Source: Yersinia thracica (GTDB lineage Bacteria; Pseudomonadota; Gammaproteobacteria; Enterobacterales; Enterobacteriaceae). From it: DNA of 51,398 nt. A program made the position numbers and the translations under genes. This document shows positions 1 to 8,808 of the stretch, in pieces; positions within the stretch are counted from its first letter, which is position 1, and each line of letters opens with the position of its first letter. A model generated the notes under the pieces. That model made no database searches. It saw only the letters and a program-made list of their open reading frames with translations, and was not told the origin of the DNA. The stretch lies in the NCBI RefSeq assembly GCF_902170565.1, contig NZ_CABHXX010000101.1, positions 1 to 51,398 of the forward strand, read 5' to 3'.

Positions 1-508
1 ATTGAATCGTGTGTAACAGATTAGGCCAATAACAAGTTACACCCCGATATTGAGTGAGAGGATATTGAGCTAGATTGGATAAGCACAGTGATTGGTGAGC
101 AACTCTTGAGGCTGCTCGCAGGTTTGCTATAGATTAAACTGTGTTTTCATTAATGTCATCAATGGATGACTGAAAGTTTATGTCCACACTAAAATACTAA
201 TTTACTTATTATCAACTAAAAAGCATAACAAAAAAAATTGAATATCTTCAGATTATTTAATTACAAAACACCGAGTTAAGTTAATTAAAATAAACCTGTA
301 GCGCTGTTAACAAATACAATAAGTATATGTATGTTTGCTATTTTTTTACTCTGGTTTGGGTGGTATTTTTAGGTGGTATATTTTTATTCTATATTGTTGT
401 TATTGATATCGATAATGGTTTTACGTGCCAGGTTAGCCGAGTTTTTGAACGAGTTAGGCGAGATTGTTACCTCTATTTCCTTAGGTGCTACCCAATATTA
501 GGTCCAAA
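1..508. other. Gene-free left edge, probable control region of the carrier gene
   Basis: No convincing coding region is visible in the first 508 bases. The stretch is AT-rich. It holds a short hairpin with arms at 97-101 and 113-117, which could be the tail of an upstream transcript, an inverted repeat GTGTAAC/GTTACAC at 11-17 and 36-42, and the palindrome listed separately at 155-170. A 61-codon ORF at 327-512 has no recognisable protein features and runs into the carrier start. The region most likely holds the promoter of the 2-hydroxycarboxylate carrier. Targets of CitB/DpiA-type regulators are AT-rich and cannot be assigned by eye. Confidence 0.5.
155..170. promoter_or_regulatory. Palindrome, possible operator upstream of the carrier gene
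   Basis: GTCATC AATG GATGAC is a perfect 6-bp inverted repeat with a 4-bp centre. It lies about 340 bp upstream of the carrier start in otherwise AT-rich DNA. The symmetry suits a dimeric DNA-binding protein, but I cannot match it to a known regulator. Confidence 0.3.
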
Positions 509-1867
509 ATGAAAAAAACAAATCAGGATATGACTCTTACCCCGATCGAAGATGTTGATATGGCGGATAAGTCCGCTATCAAAAAGTTATTCATCAGCTT
601 AAACCAGATGAATATCAATACCATGCCGATGGTATTATTTATGACCATTTCGGCCATTGTATTTATTTCGGCTTATGCCAGTTATCTGCCAAAAAACATG
701 ATTGGTGGCTTGGCGGTTATTATGACGATGGGCTTTGTGTTATCTCATATTGGCCGCCATATACCGGTCTTAAAAGATATTGGTGGCCCGGCTATTTTGT
801 GTCTCATGGTGCCGTCAGTGTTGGTTTACTTTGGTGTTTTCCAAATCAATACACTCGATACGGTCCACTTATTGATGAAGGAGGCGAATTTACTCTATTT
901 CGTCATTGCTAGTCTGGTGGTTGGCAGTATTCTTGGTATGAATCGCGTGGTGCTTATTCAAGGGATGACGCGAATGTTTGTTCCACTGGTGGTGGGAACC
1001 CTAACAGCCGTCGCAACGGGTTTGCTGGTGGGTAAGTTATTCGGTTTCACCCTTTATCATACATTCTTCTTTATTATCGTGCCGATTATCGGCGGGGGGA
1101 TTGGGGAGGGTATCTTGCCTTTGTCATTGGCTTATTCAGCCATTCTTGGACAGACTCCGGATGTTTATGTCGCGCAGTTGGCCCCGGCCGCGGTAATGGG
1201 TAACATTTTTGCCATTATCTGTGCGGGAGTGTTGGCCCGTATTGGTCTCTGGCGCAAAGATCTGAATGGCGAGGGAATGTTAATTCGTTCAGCACAGGAC
1301 AATGCGATATTCACTTCGCAAGAAAGGCCAAAACAAGCTGACTTCCAGTTGATGGGCGGCGGATTATTGATGACCTGCGCTTTCTTTATTGTGGGCGGAT
1401 TATTTGAAAAAATTGTGCATATTCCCGGCCCGGTATTGATGATTTTGATTGCCGTGATGTGTAAATATGCGCAAGTTATTCCGACAAAAATGGAGCAGGG
1501 CGCGCACAGTTGGTACAAATTTGTCTCTACTACATTGGTTTGGCCCCTGATGATTGGTCTGGGGATGCTGTATGTTCCGCTAGAAAGTGTTGTCGCGGTG
1601 TTCTCCATTGGCTATGTCGTGGTGTGCGGTTCTGTCGTTTTATCAATGGCTGCGGTCAGTTTCATTATCGCCCCTTATCTAAATATGTATCCAGTGGAAG
1701 CCTCTATCGTGACCAGTTGTCACAGTGGCTTAGGGGGAACGGGGGATGTTGCGATATTGTCGGCGTCTAACCGCATGTCATTGATGCCTTTTGCCCAGAT
1801 AGCCACCCGCATCGGCGGTGCATCCACCGTGATTGGCGCCACATTGCTGTTAGGTTGGATCATGTAA
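509..1867 (+). CDS. 2-hydroxycarboxylate transporter (CitS/CimH/MaeN family)
   Basis: Secondary carrier of the 2HCT family, which takes up citrate or malate with Na+ or H+ across the inner membrane. The 452-residue product is almost wholly hydrophobic after a charged 35-residue N-terminus. It shows both GGxG re-entrant-loop signatures of the family: GGGIGEG in the first half, and GGTGDVAILSASNRM followed by ATRIGG near the C-terminus, where the conserved Arg contacts a substrate carboxylate. The ATG at 509 is preferred to the upstream GTG at 485 because it gives the usual family length and has a weak AGGT 5 bases upstream. It converges on a CitAB-like two-component system. No citrate lyase or oxaloacetate decarboxylase genes are nearby, so citrate versus malate is open. 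The second-loop sequence looks more like malate carriers as I remember them. Confidence 0.85.
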   Translation: MKKTNQDMTLTPIEDVDMADKSAIKKLFISLNQMNINTMPMVLFMTISAIVFISAYASYLPKNMIGGLAVIMTMGFVLSHIGRHIPVLKDIGGPAILCLMVPSVLVYFGVFQINTLDTVHLLMKEANLLYFVIASLVVGSILGMNRVVLIQGMTRMFVPLVVGTLTAVATGLLVGKLFGFTLYHTFFFIIVPIIGGGIGEGILPLSLAYSAILGQTPDVYVAQLAPAAVMGNIFAIICAGVLARIGLWRKDLNGEGMLIRSAQDNAIFTSQERPKQADFQLMGGGLLMTCAFFIVGGLFEKIVHIPGPVLMILIAVMCKYAQVIPTKMEQGAHSWYKFVSTTLVWPLMIGLGMLYVPLESVVAVFSIGYVVVCGSVVLSMAAVSFIIAPYLNMYPVEASIVTSCHSGLGGTGDVAILSASNRMSLMPFAQIATRIGGASTVIGATLLLGWIM

Positions 1868-1887
1868 ATGGTTTCTGCGTGAATGAT

Positions 1888-1932
1888 ATAACCAACGGTA
1901 TTTCTTATTGGATACCGTTGGTTATTGAGTTT
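1888..1932. terminator. Bidirectional hairpin between carrier and response regulator
   Basis: A perfect 14-bp stem has arms at 1888-1901 and 1912-1925 (ATAACCAACGGTAT and its complement) with a 10-base loop. It is followed on the + strand by TGAGTTTTA. It sits 20 bp past the carrier stop and 19 bp past the stop of the convergent response-regulator gene, so it can end both transcripts. Confidence 0.8.
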
Positions 1933-1943
1933 TAGCGCTCATG

Positions 1944-2663
1944 CTATTGGCAATACTGTTTCAATACCTCCTGTTGGTTGGGCATGAGTTTATAAAGATA
2001 AACTGGACGGCCTGTAGCACCATACAGAACTTTAGTGTTCAGAACTTCAGTATCAGAGAGGTAAATCAAATACTTACGGCAAGATACACGTGAAATTCCA
2101 ATAGCATTCGCCATCTGTTCAGTCGAAAATTCGCCATCTTGCACTTCTTGAATCCATTCACAAACAGTGCGTAGTGTTTGTGCTGTGAGTCCTTTGGGTA
2201 ATTTTTTTCGCTCGGCAGGGGTGGCATTACTCCGCCGTAGCAAGGAATCGACATCTTCTTGGGCGCAATATTCGCGTCGCCCTAGCAAACTCTGTTTTTC
2301 ACGATAAGTCGACAGGGCTTCTTCAAAACGCGAGAATTGGAATGGTTTAATTAAGTAATCAACGACTCCATATTGCAGCGCTTTTTTGATGGTATTCACA
2401 TCAGTGGCAGATGAAATAACAATAACATCGGTATGTTCACTGAATTCACGTAGGACGGGTAATAAGTCTAATCCGTTGTCTTGGCGCATGAAAACGTCTA
2501 ATAGCACCAGGTCAATGGGGTGCTCTGCTGCCATTAAATGTTCCCGGGCTTGCTGCAAACTGGATACTGATCCACAGCAGTTGAAACCTGCTACTTGGTT
2601 CAGATAACACTTGTTCAGCTCAGCGACCATTGCGTCATCATCCACTATTAATACATTAATCAT
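1944..2663 (-). CDS. dpiA: Response regulator, CitB/DpiA/DcuR type
   Basis: Cytoplasmic transcription factor, the partner of the sensor kinase encoded just upstream. The 239-residue protein has an N-terminal receiver domain (about 1-125) with acidic pocket D8-D10, phosphoacceptor D56 in LLDVF and conserved K106 in LIKPF. A linker and C-terminal winged helix-turn-helix (about 160-225, EQMANAIGISRVSCRKYL) follow, typical of regulators paired with CitA/DcuS kinases. Its start overlaps the kinase stop by 8 bp, so the pair is translationally coupled. Position next to a 2HCT carrier suggests it controls hydroxycarboxylate uptake. CitB and DcuR are alternative names; the dicarboxylate versus citrate branch cannot be decided here. 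Confidence 0.85.
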   Translation of the reverse strand: MINVLIVDDDAMVAELNKCYLNQVAGFNCCGSVSSLQQAREHLMAAEHPIDLVLLDVFMRQDNGLDLLPVLREFSEHTDVIVISSATDVNTIKKALQYGVVDYLIKPFQFSRFEEALSTYREKQSLLGRREYCAQEDVDSLLRRSNATPAERKKLPKGLTAQTLRTVCEWIQEVQDGEFSTEQMANAIGISRVSCRKYLIYLSDTEVLNTKVLYGATGRPVYLYKLMPNQQEVLKQYCQ

Positions 2664-4329
2664 GATTTACCGCGCTGTTGTTGGAATTATTGTCACTAGA
2701 AGTCGTGTTATTCGAGGTGATATCGTAGGGAAGACTGATAAAGAATTGGGTAAAAACGCCAGCTTCAGAATCAAATTCAATATTGCCGCCAATACTTTCT
2801 AAACTCTGCCTAACCAGGCTTAAACCTATGCCGTGTTCATTTCCTTTGGTGGAAAAACCATTATCAAAAATACTGTTTTGTAATTCTGCTGCAATACCTG
2901 GCCCATCATCGCTGACAACACAATGTACCCGGCCATGTTGATAATGGAAGCTGACATTAATTTCCCGTTGAGATTGGTTACCAATGGCTTCCATAGCATT
3001 CTCAATCAAATTGCCTAAAACTGTAATTAAGGTTGTCGTTATTTGTTCATTATCAATATCCGGTAATAGGCTATCGTCGCTGATGGATAATGTAATGCCC
3101 AAATCGCGCGCTCGATTTATTTTCCCCAGTAAAAAGCCAGCAATCACGGGAGATTTTATTTTGCGCAGTAGGGAGCCAATTTCCGCCTGATAATTATTGG
3201 ATGTTTTAACAATATAATCTTCAAGTTGTTGATAATACTTCATATGCAATAAGCCCAGAATCACATGGAGTTTATTCATAAACTCGTGCGACTGTGCTCG
3301 TAATGCATCGGCATAATGCACCATACCGGTCAGGCGCTGCATCAATTGGCTGACTTCAGTTTTATCGCGAAAAGTGGCGATGGCACCAATAATATCACCT
3401 TTCACAACCACCGGAACGGTATTGGTCAGCAATATACTGCCATTAAAGTTTATTTCCTCATCACGACGGGCAATGCCGGTTTCCAGAACTTGCTGTAAAT
3501 ACAAACGCACGGGCCAATATTTGCTGGCATTACTGAGTAGTAAATTCTCCATTGGCCCACTTTGTTTAAATAAACGCTTGGCTTCGTGATTAACCACAGT
3601 AATACGCGAATTGGCATCAACAGCGATGACGCCTTCTTTAATTGATTGCAGCATAGCGTTGCGCTGTTCAAATAAGTTAGATATTTCGTAGGGTTCGAAA
3701 CCCAACATAATTTTTTTCAGTGTTTTCACTAAAAGCCAGGTGCCGAGTGAGCCAATAAGCGCCCCAAATAATATGGTCCACGGGATAGTCCAGCGGGTTT
3801 CACTAACAACCGAATCAATACTGGTAAGAGAAATCCCAATGGCCACTACACCTATTTGTTTCCCGTGAGACTCATAAACAGGAATAAAAATACGCAATGC
3901 TCTTTCCAGTACACCCCGGTTTATCGCGCTATTTTCTTTGCCCTGTAGCGCTGGTTGTAAATCATTGCCGATAAAATGTTGCCCGATCATCTCAGGATTA
4001 GGATGTGAATAACGAATGCCGTTCATATCAGTCACAACAATAAATAGCAGATCATTAGCCTGTTGAACTTCGCGGGTATAAGCCTGAATTTGTCGTCCTG
4101 CTTCAGGATTAGTTAATCCATTGATGATGGTCGGTGAAAATGATAAAGCCCGAGCGACAGCTACGGCTTTGTTTTGCAAACCATCTTGTGCCATCTGGCT
4201 GAGCTGAATGAAGAACAGCGAGTGAACCACCAATAGCACAGAAATAATAACGCCTGAAACCATGAGAGTGATCGACGTACTGAGTCGTAACGGCACTTTT
4301 TGCTTCCCAGCCGTTGTTGCGTTATTCAT
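2656..4329 (-). CDS. dpiB: Sensor histidine kinase, CitA/DpiB/DcuS type
   Basis: Membrane sensor for extracellular citrate or C4-dicarboxylates; it phosphorylates the adjacent regulator. Order of parts in the 557-residue product: TM helix (about 17-45), periplasmic PAS/Cache-like domain (about 46-178), second TM helix (180-202), cytoplasmic PAS (about 215-325) and a kinase core with phosphoacceptor H348 in QSHEFMNKLH. ATP-binding motifs LIENAMEAI, DDGPGI and GIGLSL follow. The ligand pocket has R106 and H109 (RYSHP) and the basic pair R143/R146, as in CitA and DcuS. The ATG at 4329 has GGAG 7 bases upstream; a GTG at 4347 is less likely. A terminator-like hairpin separates it from the repressor gene upstream. 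Confidence 0.87.
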   Translation of the reverse strand: MNNATTAGKQKVPLRLSTSITLMVSGVIISVLLVVHSLFFIQLSQMAQDGLQNKAVAVARALSFSPTIINGLTNPEAGRQIQAYTREVQQANDLLFIVVTDMNGIRYSHPNPEMIGQHFIGNDLQPALQGKENSAINRGVLERALRIFIPVYESHGKQIGVVAIGISLTSIDSVVSETRWTIPWTILFGALIGSLGTWLLVKTLKKIMLGFEPYEISNLFEQRNAMLQSIKEGVIAVDANSRITVVNHEAKRLFKQSGPMENLLLSNASKYWPVRLYLQQVLETGIARRDEEINFNGSILLTNTVPVVVKGDIIGAIATFRDKTEVSQLMQRLTGMVHYADALRAQSHEFMNKLHVILGLLHMKYYQQLEDYIVKTSNNYQAEIGSLLRKIKSPVIAGFLLGKINRARDLGITLSISDDSLLPDIDNEQITTTLITVLGNLIENAMEAIGNQSQREINVSFHYQHGRVHCVVSDDGPGIAAELQNSIFDNGFSTKGNEHGIGLSLVRQSLESIGGNIEFDSEAGVFTQFFISLPYDITSNNTTSSDNNSNNSAVNHD

Positions 4330-4520
4330 GTCATGCTCCAGAGACACCGGCCTGCGTAATCTTCAGACGTCTAAATTGATGACCGAGGTTCGGTATAAAT
4401 AGTTGCAAAAAAAAACAGTATGCAAACGAAGTTACCCGGTAGTTTACGCTGTTTATTTATTAGGGTGCTAAGACTTAGAATGACTTTAGCTACATAACGA
4501 TTTATATAGTTATCAAATTT

Positions 4521-4559
4521 ACCCCCTCGAGAGATTATTCGCTCAGTGTATGAGGGGGT
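4521..4559 (-). terminator. Hairpin downstream of the DeoR-type repressor gene
   Basis: Arms ACCCCCTC (4521-4528) and GAGGGGGT (4552-4559) form an 8-bp GC-rich stem with a loop of about 23 bases, 16 bp past the repressor stop. The bases after it on the - strand are TAAATTT, a weak U-tract. The intergenic space from here to the sensor kinase start (4330-4520) holds no visible gene. Confidence 0.55.
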
Positions 4560-4574
4560 TGAGACTATTTGTAA

Positions 4575-5354
4575 TTAATCAGATTGGCGCGGAGCTTGGG
4601 TGATAATCAATTCAATCTCTTTGGCCGCGAGTTCATCCTTGGCTATCGATGACAGGCTGGCATCAGTGATAACCACATCAAAATCGGTGAGAGGCAATGC
4701 CAAATAGGTGGATATCTTGCCGTATTTTGATGCATCAGCCAGTAGCACGCGCTTGCTACTTACCTCACTGACCGCCCGTTTGACCACCACTTTGTCTTCG
4801 TCCGGTGTCGATATGCCACGCGGCCCCCAGCAGGATGCTGAAATAAAAGCGATGTCGATGGAGAGGTTTCGCAGTGAGCGAGCGGCCGCATCACCGACAC
4901 AAGAACGGTTCTCTCGGCACAATGTGCCACCAGAATGGATCATTTTGCATTGACAGGATTCAATCAGAAAATTAGCGATGACAAAGTCATTAGTGACCAC
5001 CAATAAATCATCTCTGGCCTCTAACTGCCGAGCTAATGCCAGTGTGGTGGTTCCAGCATCGAGATAAATACAACTATTGCGCGGAATATGCAGTGCTGCC
5101 GCCATCCCTATAGCATTTTTCTGGCTGCTGTACATCTGAGTTTTATCTTGATGGGAGGGTTCAGCCGCCAGCCGTTCAGTTGATCTCACCCCGCCGGAAA
5201 CCACTAACACCGCACCCTGTTCTTCCAGTTTTTGCACGTCGCGCCGAATGGTCATGTGCGATACGCCTAACCGCTCAGTCAGTTCAGTAATGCTGACCAC
5301 CCCGCGTTCGGCAACCAGTGCCAGTATCTGTTGGTGACGTTCAACGGGTATCAC
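4575..5354 (-). CDS. otnR: DeoR-family transcriptional regulator (OtnR/YgbI type)
   Basis: Probable repressor of the divergent otnKCI operon. The 259-residue protein begins with a DeoR winged helix-turn-helix (residues 1-57, MTIRRDVQKLEEQG being the recognition part). A C-terminal sugar-phosphate-sensor domain follows, with the family pattern LDAGTTT near residue 98 and VTNDF near 120. DeoR proteins usually respond to a phosphorylated intermediate of the pathway they control. The GTG start at 5354 is supported by AAGGAG 5 bases upstream. Divergence from a four-carbon acid-sugar kinase matches the ygbI-ygbK arrangement in other enterobacteria, which is the basis for the symbol. Confidence 0.8.
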   Translation of the reverse strand: MIPVERHQQILALVAERGVVSITELTERLGVSHMTIRRDVQKLEEQGAVLVVSGGVRSTERLAAEPSHQDKTQMYSSQKNAIGMAAALHIPRNSCIYLDAGTTTLALARQLEARDDLLVVTNDFVIANFLIESCQCKMIHSGGTLCRENRSCVGDAAARSLRNLSIDIAFISASCWGPRGISTPDEDKVVVKRAVSEVSSKRVLLADASKYGKISTYLALPLTDFDVVITDASLSSIAKDELAAKEIELIITQAPRQSD

Positions 5355-5548
5355 GTTCGCTCCTTATTCAGTTATTTCGCTATAGAGACAGTGGTAATTA
5401 ATGTGATTATACGCCAGCGGCTAGAGAATATTTCTCATATTTTAACGCTAACAATCACTAATTTATTCATTTCATTCCTTATTATGGTCATCACTGAGTC
5501 AATGGTGGCGTTAATTATTGTGATTTTTAGGTTTTTAATGTTAATTAT

Positions 5549-5564
5549 TGTGGATTTACTCACA
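5549..5564. promoter_or_regulatory. CRP-like site in the otnR-otnK intergenic region
   Basis: TGTGG-N6-TCACA at 5549-5564 matches the CRP consensus TGTGA-N6-TCACA except at one base, and its flanks extend the symmetry (ATTGTG...CACAAT). It lies about 150 bp upstream of otnK in a 348-bp AT-rich gap (5355-5702) with no gene. A TTAATTATTGTG direct repeat also occurs in the gap at about 5513 and 5541. Catabolite control of a sugar-acid operon would be reasonable; binding is inferred. Confidence 0.5.
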
Positions 5565-5702
5565 ATGAATCAGATTCTATCTGTTATTATTAACATAATA
5601 AATCAAATTATCACCAAAATTAACATCAAGATATGACTTACACAGCAACACCATTAATATGTGTCATTGAGTCTGGCTTGATAAAAAATAGGAGAGTATC
5701 GG

Positions 5703-6965
5703 ATGCGATTAGGGGTTATTGCAGATGATTTCACCGGTGCTACAGATATCGCCAGTTTTCTGGTAGAAAATGGCATGTCGACGGTGCAAATCAATGGCAT
5801 ACCTGATGTAGATTATCAGGTGCAAGCAGATGCGGTGGTGGTGAGTTTGAAATCGCGCTCTTGTCCAGCCGAAGAAGCTGTAGCGGATTCACTGGCGGCC
5901 TTGGCGTGGTTACAAACTCAGGGCTGCCAACAATTCTATTTTAAATATTGCTCGACGTTTGATAGTACTGCGCAAGGTAATATTGGCCCGGTCACCGACG
6001 CATTAATGGATGCTCTCGATCAGCAATACACCATTATTTGCCCAGCACTGCCCGTGAATGGCCGCACGGTATATCAGGGATACTTATTTGTTATGGGGCA
6101 ATTATTGTCTGAGTCCGGGATGTGCAATCATCCGGTGACACCAATGACCGACAGCAACCTTTTGCGTATGATGGATGCACAAGCCAGAGGGCGTAGTGGT
6201 TTAATCAACAATACAGTGATGGATCAAGGCGTTGATGCAGTAAAATCACAGTTGCGTAACTTGAAAGATGAAGGTGTGCGCTATGTGGTGCTAGACACCT
6301 TAAACGAGACTCACTTGTTAATACAGGCTGAAGCGGTACGCGACATGGTGTTGGTGACCGGTGGCTCGGGCTTGGCAATCGGCCTGGCCCGGCAATGGAT
6401 GAAAGGTATTGAACATCATTCACCGGCGACGTTAGCCGGCGCTCCGCAAGGTAAACTGTGTGTCATTTTATCCGGTTCTTGTTCGGCGATGACCAATCGG
6501 CAGGTTGTTCGATATATTCAGCAAGCACCTAGCCAATCAATTGATATTGCCCGTTGCCTGAATGACCCCGAATCTTATGCTAAAACATTATCTGCTTGGG
6601 TGATGGACAATGTCTCAGCGCCATTAGCTCCTTTACTATATGCCACTTCTGAACCTGAGGTGTTGCAGCAAATTCAGCAGCAGTGGGGGGCGGCGGCCAG
6701 TAGTGAAGCGGTTGAACATCTATTCGGAACATTGGCACGTCTTTTACAGCGGCAAGGAGTTCAACGTTTCATTGTGGCGGGGGGCGAAACGTCGGGTAGG
6801 GTCGCACAATCGCTGGGTATTCGGGCTTTCCATATTGGGCCAGCCATCTCCCCAGGGGTTCCTTGGGTAAAATCTACCGATCATTCCATTTCACTGGCGT
6901 TGAAGTCGGGTAATTTTGGCGATGAAAACTTTTTTGCCAGAGCACAAACGGAGTTCGCAGTATGA
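5703..6965 (+). CDS. otnK: Four-carbon acid sugar kinase (OtnK/DUF1537)
   Basis: ATP-dependent kinase that phosphorylates a 3-oxo-tetronate made from threonate- or erythronate-type sugar acids, feeding DHAP formation. The 420-residue product has the family N-terminal half (MRLGVIADDFTGATDIA at residues 1-17) and the C-terminal nucleotide-binding half with GGETSGRVAQSLGI, GPAISPGVPW and LKSGNFG. The ATG has AGGAG about 7 bases upstream. It is the first gene of a tight three-gene operon and overlaps the next gene by 4 bp. Family work defines dehydrogenase, isomerase, kinase and aldolase/decarboxylase steps; the dehydrogenase is not in this cluster. Confidence 0.88.
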   Translation: MRLGVIADDFTGATDIASFLVENGMSTVQINGIPDVDYQVQADAVVVSLKSRSCPAEEAVADSLAALAWLQTQGCQQFYFKYCSTFDSTAQGNIGPVTDALMDALDQQYTIICPALPVNGRTVYQGYLFVMGQLLSESGMCNHPVTPMTDSNLLRMMDAQARGRSGLINNTVMDQGVDAVKSQLRNLKDEGVRYVVLDTLNETHLLIQAEAVRDMVLVTGGSGLAIGLARQWMKGIEHHSPATLAGAPQGKLCVILSGSCSAMTNRQVVRYIQQAPSQSIDIARCLNDPESYAKTLSAWVMDNVSAPLAPLLYATSEPEVLQQIQQQWGAAASSEAVEHLFGTLARLLQRQGVQRFIVAGGETSGRVAQSLGIRAFHIGPAISPGVPWVKSTDHSISLALKSGNFGDENFFARAQTEFAV

Positions 6966-7585
6966 ATGAACAGCAGGCTCGGGAAGATATGGTCAAGTTG
7001 GGCGCTTCTTTTTTCCAGCGAGGCTACGCCACCGGCTCAGCCGGAAATCTGTCATTAAAGCTGGCTGACGGTACATTATTAGCCACTCCGACCGGTTCCT
7101 GTTTAGGTGAGCTGAATGCAGAGCGATTATCAAAAGTGAGTTTGGAGGGGGAGTGGATCTCCGGTGATAAGCCCTCAAAAGAAATTAGTTTTCATCGGGC
7201 AATTTATCTCAATAATCCCGTGTGTGGAGCCATCGTCCATTTGCATTCTCTTTATCTAACGGCACTTTCTTGTTTGCAAGGTCTGGATGAAAACAATGCT
7301 ATTAAGCCTTTTACACCTTATGTGGTGATGCGGGTCGGTGATGTTCCTGTGGTGCCATATTACCGCCCCGGAGATAGTCGGCTAGGCGAGGCGTTAGCAA
7401 AGTTGGCCCCGCAATATCGTGCTTTTTTATTAGCTAATCATGGCCCGGTGGTGGTGGGGGAAAGTTTGCGCGAGGCGGCAAATAATATGGAAGAGTTAGA
7501 GGAAACTGCGCGTCTGATATTTACCCTGAGCGACCGGCCTATTCGTTATCTGACCGATAATGAAGTTGCCGAATTACGGAGTTAG
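6962..7585 (+). CDS. otnC: Class II aldolase-type 3-oxo-tetronate 4-phosphate decarboxylase (OtnC)
   Basis: Metal-dependent enzyme of the class II aldolase/adducin fold, expected to decarboxylate the phosphorylated 3-oxo-tetronate to dihydroxyacetone phosphate. The 207-residue protein carries the glycine loop GSAGNLSLK (25-33), catalytic-type E74 and the zinc ligands H93 and H95 (HLH) and H160 (ANHGP). It starts inside the end of otnK (ATGA overlap) and is followed 2 bp later by otnI, so the three are translated as one unit. Fuculose- or ribulose-phosphate aldolase activity is an alternative from fold alone, but the otnK neighbour favours OtnC. Confidence 0.87.
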   Translation: MNEQQAREDMVKLGASFFQRGYATGSAGNLSLKLADGTLLATPTGSCLGELNAERLSKVSLEGEWISGDKPSKEISFHRAIYLNNPVCGAIVHLHSLYLTALSCLQGLDENNAIKPFTPYVVMRVGDVPVVPYYRPGDSRLGEALAKLAPQYRAFLLANHGPVVVGESLREAANNMEELEETARLIFTLSDRPIRYLTDNEVAELRS

Positions 7586-7587
7586 CT

Positions 7588-8367
7588 ATGCCTAAATTTG
7601 CCGCTAATTTATCTATGATGTTTACCGAAGTGCCTTTTCTTGAACGTTTTAAGGCTGCGAAAGATGCAGGTTTTTCCGCCGTAGAGTTTTTATTTCCTTA
7701 CGATTATCCCGCCGCACAATTGGCGGAGAAACTGAAAACCCAGGGTTTGCAACAGGTGCTGTTTAATACCTCACCCGGCGATATTCGTACCGGTGAGTGG
7801 GGGCTGGCCGCATTGCCGGGGCGGGAAAAGGACGCCCGCCGCGATATTGATTTAGCGTTGGAGTATGCGCGGGTGCTGGGCTGCCCGTCTGTCCACGTTA
7901 TGGCCGGTGTGGTGCCTGTGGGGGAAGTTCGGGAAGATTATCAGCAGGTATTTGTTGAGAATATTCGTTATGCTGCAGACCGGTTTGCCGAACATGATAT
8001 TAATGTCATGATTGAAGCATTGAACCCGAATATAAAACCTCATTACCTTTTTTCCAGCCAGTATGAAGTGTTGGATTGGGTTAATTTCATCGACCGCCCC
8101 AATGTGTTTATGCAGTTAGATTTATTCCATGCACAAATAGTAGAGGGTAATCTCAGCCATTTAATTACCTCGTTGGCGGGGCGTTATGGTCATATTCAGA
8201 TTGCATCAGTGCCAAATCGTCATGAACCAGATGACGGTGAGATTAATTACGCTTACTTATTCGGGCTACTTGATGAGATTAACTATAATGGTTGGATCGG
8301 GTGCGAGTATCACCCCCGTGCGGGTACAGTTGCAGGATTGGGCTGGATAAAACCCTATCAGTCATAA
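7588..8367 (+). CDS. otnI: 2-oxo-tetronate isomerase (OtnI, hydroxypyruvate isomerase family)
   Basis: TIM-barrel sugar isomerase, 259 residues, expected to convert the 2-oxo-tetronate to the 3-oxo form that OtnK phosphorylates. Family traits seen: N-terminal [20 protein letters not shown], the metal/catalytic glutamate in MIEALNP (about residue 142), the histidine in QLDLFHAQ and a second glutamate in GCEYHPR near the C-terminus. It resembles Hyi/YgbM proteins. It is the last gene of the operon; no terminator with a U-tract was found after it. Hydroxypyruvate isomerase activity is the main alternative. Confidence 0.85.
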   Translation: MPKFAANLSMMFTEVPFLERFKAAKDAGFSAVEFLFPYDYPAAQLAEKLKTQGLQQVLFNTSPGDIRTGEWGLAALPGREKDARRDIDLALEYARVLGCPSVHVMAGVVPVGEVREDYQQVFVENIRYAADRFAEHDINVMIEALNPNIKPHYLFSSQYEVLDWVNFIDRPNVFMQLDLFHAQIVEGNLSHLITSLAGRYGHIQIASVPNRHEPDDGEINYAYLFGLLDEINYNGWIGCEYHPRAGTVAGLGWIKPYQS

Positions 8368-8808
8368 GTCGTTAATTGTTGGTCAGTCTCGAGTATCGAA
8401 ATACAGGGTATGGCGATATTCGTGGCTCTTTATCGATAATAAATGGCTAATATGTTAAGTTAATGCCAGTTTACATATTAATCTGCTGTTTTCAATTAGA
8501 TAACCCCCGTTAAAAAACCACCTTCCTTATCTTTATTGTCATGATATTGCAATGGTTCTGATGTTTTTTATCTCTGGATAAACATAATCACATTATTCAA
8601 AACAACTGATATACAGCTTTCTTAAGCTAGGATATCTTACTGTGAGAATTTTATGATTAATTGATAAAGCTAAGGATCAAAGAAGCGACAAATCATTATT
8701 ACTATTTCATATAAATTAAAACGTAGAGATATTTCTGTCGCTTAAAATAAGCCATAAAGGCAAGAGAAAGACAGAAAAATAAACAGACGGCAAATGGGAG
8801 ATTACGAT
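8368..8808 (+). other. Gene-free leader/promoter region of the glutaminase gene
   Basis: The 441-bp gap has no plausible ORF. It contains a small hairpin AGCTT-TCTT-AAGCT at 8615-8628 and a longer-range inverted repeat, AAGCGACA at 8683-8690 against TGTCGCTT at 8736-8743, lying 66-126 bp before the start codon. In RNA this could form a stem closing a 45-base loop in the 5' leader. The promoter itself could not be pinned down. Confidence 0.4.

Noticed and set aside
327-512. 61-codon ORF before the carrier gene
   Set aside because: Low-complexity hydrophobic translation of AT-rich DNA, no ribosome site, and it overlaps the carrier start.
5331-5636. 101-codon ORF in the otnR-otnK gap
   Set aside because: Composition is simple Ile/Asn-rich AT translation, it overlaps the otnR start and has no ribosome site.
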